From Buxus sempervirens (Eukaryota > Streptophyta > Magnoliopsida > Buxales > Buxaceae): a stretch of 64,000 nt of DNA. Numbering within the stretch: position 1 is the stretch's first letter; every line of letters starts with the position of its first letter. The stretch lies in assembly GCA_947561395.2 (NCBI GenBank), contig OX387185.1:44588602-44652601 (forward strand). Direction: 5' to 3'. Positions 58,939 to 64,000 of this stretch are shown here, in pieces. The position numbers were made by a program, and so were the translations under genes. The notes below the pieces were generated by a model. It ran no database searches. It saw nothing but the letters and a program-made list of their open reading frames with translations, and was not told the DNA's origin.

Positions 58939-60930
58939 TTTGAATAAGTGAAGTCAAATATCTTAACTTGTTCAATAGATATATAATTATTAATTAATAT
59001 GCTTAATCGTATTATCACTAGTTTCTTTATTCCCCAACAAATAAAAAATTAGAATAAATTACTTACCTTGCAATTACTAAATATTTAGTTTGCTCCAATA
59101 TCTTAAGCAAATGCTGTGTTAAAGGCAAACAAAAAAATTAAACAAGAGTTAAACTAATTCACTAAAGAAAAACAAAATTAATCAAGAGCTAGTGAATATA
59201 ACTTTATTTAAAAAATAGTTACTAAAATTTATATTACTAAACCATTAAAATTGTTATTTGATAGTTATAAGAACACATTTAAAATAATTAAGAAATAATT
59301 GGAATCCAATCAAATATACATTAATATAAATTGATTCTTTAAAAAAAATCCTAGAATAAAAATGAATTCACTAAAATGTACTAAATATAATAATCATTTT
59401 AAATTATGAAAATTTATCAAACCTCTAATTTCTTTATGTCCTTAAGACTCATGTTAAATATATTAATTATTGAACTAAAAATTTTAATAATTATTGACAA
59501 AATAAATAACATATAATATTAAAATATTATAATTATATGATATGTTAATATAAAAATTATTGCATTAAGTATTTTAATAATTAATATCTTTAATTATTAA
59601 AATAGGTTCTTGATAATTAATAATATATTATTTGATTAATTTAATTATTGTATATGATCCCTTTGTAATTAGAGATGATGTTGATGGCCTAGCATATCCA
59701 ACCATAGTGGACTCACCATCCTGGAAAGTGAGCAACATGAGTTTGCATCCTAGAAAACAAGGGATAATAGAAATTTCAAACCATCCATAACTTAGGATTT
59801 ACAATTAAATGAAACTTGGAATATGGAGTACGTGCCATGCTATATATTGCAGATCTTCCCCGAGTTATTAGGTTTGAAAACACATTATTATAGGTATTTT
59901 TTTATTTGGATTTAGTAGGATTTTGTTAGTAATTCCTATTGTTACTTTTAGTTAGATAAGAATTAATTTAGTAGGATTGTATTAGTTAGTCCAACTATTA
60001 AAATTCCTTTAGTTAAATAAGTATTGTAGAAAAAGTCTACAAGTCTCTACACGCCCAAGGTTAGCTAATAAAACGGCTCATTAAAATAATAAAAGAAAAG
60101 GTACTTTTGAAATTAATGAAAGATAGAAAAGGATATTTTAGGTATGCTAAAATAAATAAACATTTTACGTAGTTTGTGGTTTTAATTGTAGAATAGATAG
60201 GAGTCAAGAGATCTTAGCTTGACATTTTTGGTTTCTCTTTATTCCCATTCTTCATGTCTCTTAGACATCACTATATACTGATGCTTATTTATTTAAAAAG
60301 TTATTTTTTTTCAAATTTTAAGGACTATTACATCCCTTCAATAATTACTCACAACTAATTTCTACCTATGCTGCGGGGTGCATCCATTAGTTATAAGAAA
60401 TTTCATAACAAAGACAATCTAAAAAAATCATCACATTCTTCACACATTATATAGACCATAAAAATGATGTGAAAAATGCAATGATTCTGTAGGCAATCAA
60501 CTTTGGACCTTTGCCCTTCAAACCAGTATTCAAGATAATACTCATTCAAATTTCATTATATGTTAGATTTTGTCTTTTTACGATTCAAATTGAAAAATGA
60601 AGGTCATATTTGAATTTATAATTAAAAATTCCCTCCAATAAATTTCATTTCACAAATTTTTGTGGAAAATGATCATTTTACCCTAGAAAAAATTTTTTGT
60701 GATCGAATCATGGTTAGAGTTGAGACTGGTAGGTATTTTGTGTTTATGTTGTCCAAATTCAATATTGCCTTGTAAAATCACAAAAATTATGCTCTTGATG
60801 ATTCCATTCATAGAGTTTGAATTTGTATTGATCTTTTTACCTGGAAAAAAAATGACTTTGCCCAATTTTTAAGTTTTAGGCAAAAAAAAAAAAAAAAAGC
60901 ATTTTGCCTAAGTATACTTCAAAAATTAGT
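58939..60930. other. Very AT-rich intergenic DNA, no gene seen
   Basis: Long ATTATT/TTAATTA stretches at 59200-59660 and several poly(A) tracts, including a 17-base A run at about 60882. Nothing protein-like. Confidence 0.45.
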
Positions 60931-60935
60931 AGAAA

Positions 60936-61460
60936 GTGAAAATTGAATTTTTAGTGATGGTTTTTTTTTAAAAATAATACTGATTTAGTCACCAAATTCT
61001 TGGTAATTGAGAATTAGTGATACTTTTTATTGTTCGGACTACTTCCAAGAATACACTTCCTAACCTCATTAAAATATCATAAAAAAACAAATTTTTTTAC
61101 AAGTATGGTGAGGGCATTTTTGGAAAAAGTTTTTCATTAACAATAAAACGCGATACTTTTTGGAAATAATTGTTAATCAGTGTTGTCTTAATTTCAGGAA
61201 AGACTTTTTCCAAAAATGCCCTCACCATACTTGTAAAAAGGAATTATTTTAAATCAGGATCATTTTATTGTTCATGAAAGACTCATAAAAAAATTTATTT
61301 GTTATCATGTTCTAATGAGGTTAGGAAGTGTTTCAAGGGCATTTTTGGAAGTAGTATTATTTTAAAAAATATTACTAATTTTCAATTACTAAGAATTTGG
61401 TGACTGAATCAGGGTTATTTTAAAAAAATAAAAAAAATAACATTAAAAACCAATTTCCCC
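60936..61460. mobile_element. Foldback MITE, family B, with 36-bp perfect inner arms
   Basis: 61094-61129 and 61204-61239 are perfect 36-base inverted repeats (core GTATGGTGAGGGCATTTTTG) around a 74-base loop. Weaker pairing continues outward (CTTCCTAACCTCATTA with TAATGAGGTTAGGAAG, and CACCAAATTCTTGGTAATTG with its complement) to ends near 60936 and 61460. The right arm matches 33725-34025. Single-stranded, it would fold into a hairpin of more than 500 bases. Confidence 0.8.
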
Positions 61461-61563
61461 TTTTATTGACTATCAAGGTTTTGACACGTGTCACATTTGG
61501 GATTAGTGCATCAGCCAATCATGCAGTATCACATGCATGATCAAATGTTCTTCCCATTATTTT

Positions 61564-61612
61564 GAAATTGAAATCATATATTTTTTTTTGGTAGAGGAAA
61601 TTGAAATCATAT
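61564..61612 (-). mobile_element. 17-bp poly(A) micro-insertion with exact target duplication
   Basis: GAAATTGAAATCATAT is at 61564-61579 and 61597-61612. The insert is A, nine T and GGTAGAG, i.e. CTCTACC plus poly(A) on the minus strand. Confidence 0.75.
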
Positions 61613-61639
61613 TGTTTATTGTTGGAAAGTGAAAACAAT

Positions 61640-62412
61640 TAAAAGGAGCATTCGGTGGCACGGAACAAATGGTGGAAAAATCTTTAACAGGAAGGAGAGC
61701 AGACGAAGGCGATGTAAAGAGAGAAGTGGGAAAATGACCAAAAACAACAAGCAAGAAGAGGAAAAAGGACGATAGAGAGAGAGTGCGAGAGAGGAGAGTG
61801 GCTCTTTGGGGAGAGAAGATTCGGAGAGAAGGATTCGAGGAAGAGAAAGAAAACCAGGGGAGGGTTTTCATTTTTGAGGAAAGCGAGAGGGAAAGGCAGA
61901 GCTGCAATTTCGTTCCGGGTTTTCGATTTGATACTGGAGGAATGAGAAGTTTCACTTGAAAAGGCGGTGCTTTTGGTGTAAGTGTCTGCATCAAATCAAG
62001 AGCACCTTGAAACCGACGGAGTCTGATTTGGTGATCGGTTTGGCTAAGAACTGCCATCTGTCCGAAGCATTGAGAAGATTAAACGATCAATCAAAAGGAA
62101 TCGTTGATATTTCAGTGTCGTCTTGATCTACGTGATTCAAAAGCGATCGAAGATTGGGGTTGGGGAGCAACCAGAAGCCACCCCAACACCAAAAAGCAGG
62201 CGTCGGAACACCAAGGCAATCGTTCGATTAGATCTCCTCCATCGAATCGACATACTTTTTCAATTGTGGTAAGCAAACTCGCCATCAATCTTGCGATCTG
62301 ATCAAGCGTAACTGCAAAGGAAGTCGGTGTTGGCGAGATTGCTACAACGGAGTTTGTAGCAGCGATCAACTGTGGTTTCGTGTGTTGAGACTTTTACGAC
62401 CGGACTTCGTTA
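61640..62412 (+). other. Probable non-coding first exon of a gene leaving the window
   Basis: A GA-rich, GC-richer block begins near 61640 and ends at a consensus donor, CGTTAG|GTAAGTCC (62413). Another possible donor is TTGTG|GTAAGC at 62270. No frame in the block looks like a conserved protein, so it is best read as a long 5' leader exon whose coding exons lie beyond 64000. The overlapping minus-strand frame of 166 codons is Ser/Leu-rich because it is the complement of the GA tracts. Confidence 0.4.
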
Positions 62413-64000
62413 GGTAAGTCCATTTAACTTTTTTTCGTAATTTCTCTCAGAATATTTGAATTAACCAATTGAGATTCATGAATTTTTGTTTAAATATCAT
62501 GGTTGGTTTTCCTCTCTGAATGCATGCCGGGCTGTCTTCGTATTGTGTGTTTAATTTGCTAATTAGGTGTGTTCTATGATTGGTCTTGACTCTTGTGAAT
62601 TTGATCATATGTTATTGGTTAAAAGTGTTTCTGTGCTAAATTAATGTTTTTAGGAGTCGGAAATATTGCCTTGTTTGAACCCAACTTGCTTTTCATAATT
62701 ATTATACATAATGACATTTTTTTAATGTTTAGTTTTTGGGTTTAGTGGCTTGGTCTTCTATGTGAGATTATTCCAGAACTCATTGTGATATCATTATTTT
62801 CTGCTTGGGAATTTCAATGAATTTTCTTATTCTCGCAAAACTTTTTGAAAATCTTAAGAGGTTGCTTCTACCCTTTTTTTTTCCATTTTTCTTCAGGTTA
62901 GTGCCATTTCAGGTTTTTGCCTTAATATTGCAGTAGTTAATGGCCTAAACAAACAGTCAATATTTGTTTTTGGTGTCTTTTTGAAAAAAAAAATGTGTTA
63001 CCTTTGTATTTTGATTCCTCTCATCTTGGGTTAAAGAGAATTTTTTTGATTTATGGGATTATTTCATGATTTTGGAAAAAAAGAAAAGAAAAGAAGGAAT
63101 CAAACCCAAAAATCCTATATTCTTATATTTATGTTATTTTAAGACCTACTAAATGTTTATTAAATTTATTTTATTCAATCCTTAAGGTGAAATTTGGGTA
63201 AGATAACCAGTTTATTGAATTGCGGAGGATGGGTTCTTAACATCTTTTCATCTTGTTAATCGAACGTCTTGATTCATAATTCTAGTTGGACTATTCTAGA
63301 ATCTAATTGTTTAATTTTTGGATGTATCCACACCATAGCCTAATGGACAGTAGGGACACAAATATACCAATGTAACAGTCCATTGGCCTGAAAACTGAGT
63401 CCCACAGGTATATTATATTTTCTCTCCTCCACAAGTCCTTAAAATGATACTTATTGAGTAATAGATGACACTCCTTGGAATCTATTGGTTACCCAATAAC
63501 CTTAGAAAGTAACTCCACACCCTAACACTGTATCTCTCTACATTAGAAGTCATTCTTGAGTTCAGGAAAGAAAAAAAGTGGGAGGAGTGGAGGACATTGC
63601 TACTAAATATACAAGAAAAATATTTATTGTGGGATTAGAATTTTGTCTTCTGCTTGATTTGCTTTGTGATACACACTGGTGCATCTAGCTAACCGAATTA
63701 TATTCAATATAAATAAATCTTGACCTGTAACTTCTATTTTCTACGGTGGTTGGTCACTTTGCTGCATCAAAAGATTTATTACATTTATTTAATCTACTTC
63801 TAATTCAATAAAGATGTGTTGGGATGTCGAGGCAATGCGAGAAATGTGTTTGAGAAAGAAATAAAAATATTCGAATGTATGGAACCCTTTTCATGAATGT
63901 TTCTGCACTTGCTCGTAAAAATGGACATTTTTTGTTCCCTTGTCTTGTCACGAAAATAGGGTGGGGCTTTCACTTTCTTCAGTCTCTAGTTAATCAAAAA
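62413..64000 (+). other. Presumed first intron, continuing past the window
   Basis: T-rich, low in open frames, with no convincing acceptor-plus-coding pair. This is consistent with a long leader intron but does not prove it. Confidence 0.3.

Noticed and set aside
61557..62057. 166-codon minus-strand frame rich in Ser and Leu
   Set aside because: It is the complement of GA-rich leader sequence on the plus strand; no splice sites, domain or conserved motif supports it, and a plus-strand donor ends the block.

Overview
This is nuclear DNA of a flowering plant, most likely a eudicot. It is AT-rich, its genes are sparse and split by introns with GT..AG ends, its 5' leaders contain (CT)n tracts, and the recognisable proteins belong to plant families (LONGIFOLIA/TRM, CIN-type TCP, plant-type TAF8, a plant complex I ESSS-like subunit). 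I could not identify the species.

Genes in order: a 155-aa coiled-coil protein of unknown function on the minus strand (1664-6033); a LONGIFOLIA/TRM gene on the plus strand, five coding exons, 1106 aa (14368-19406); an unidentified minus-strand gene, visible as four phase-matched 3' exons (20976-21573) and two exon-like pieces further upstream (27924-28288); TAF8, a subunit of general transcription factor TFIID, minus strand, intronless coding region (28724-29830); a 99-aa ESSS/NDUFB11-like subunit of mitochondrial complex I, plus strand, whose three small exons are spread over 5.7 kb (35884-41631); a TCP13/TCP5-type transcription factor, minus strand (47491-48714), with a 5'UTR intron and a possible distant promoter near 52.7 kb; and a probable non-coding first exon of a plus-strand gene that leaves the window (about 61640-62412). 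The genes look unrelated in function. There are no operons, CRISPR arrays or plasmid-like features.

The space between genes, and the long introns, is packed with transposon remains: LINE fragments carrying zf-RVT or RNase H-like domains, two tRNA-derived SINE-like elements, four short Helitron-like elements of one size class, a very small terminal-repeat retrotransposon (TRIM) with a 57-bp internal region, hAT-type elements (one with an exact 8-bp target duplication), and two foldback MITE families each present twice.

The most unusual signal is a set of very short poly(A)-tailed insertions (17-90 bp, several with only 7-10 non-A bases), each between 10-19-bp target duplications. With larger LINE copies, one of which has copied its own flank in inverted orientation, they suggest frequent extreme 5' truncation by LINE machinery. 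Exon boundaries, transcription starts and element ends were read by eye and none has been tested with transcripts or database searches.
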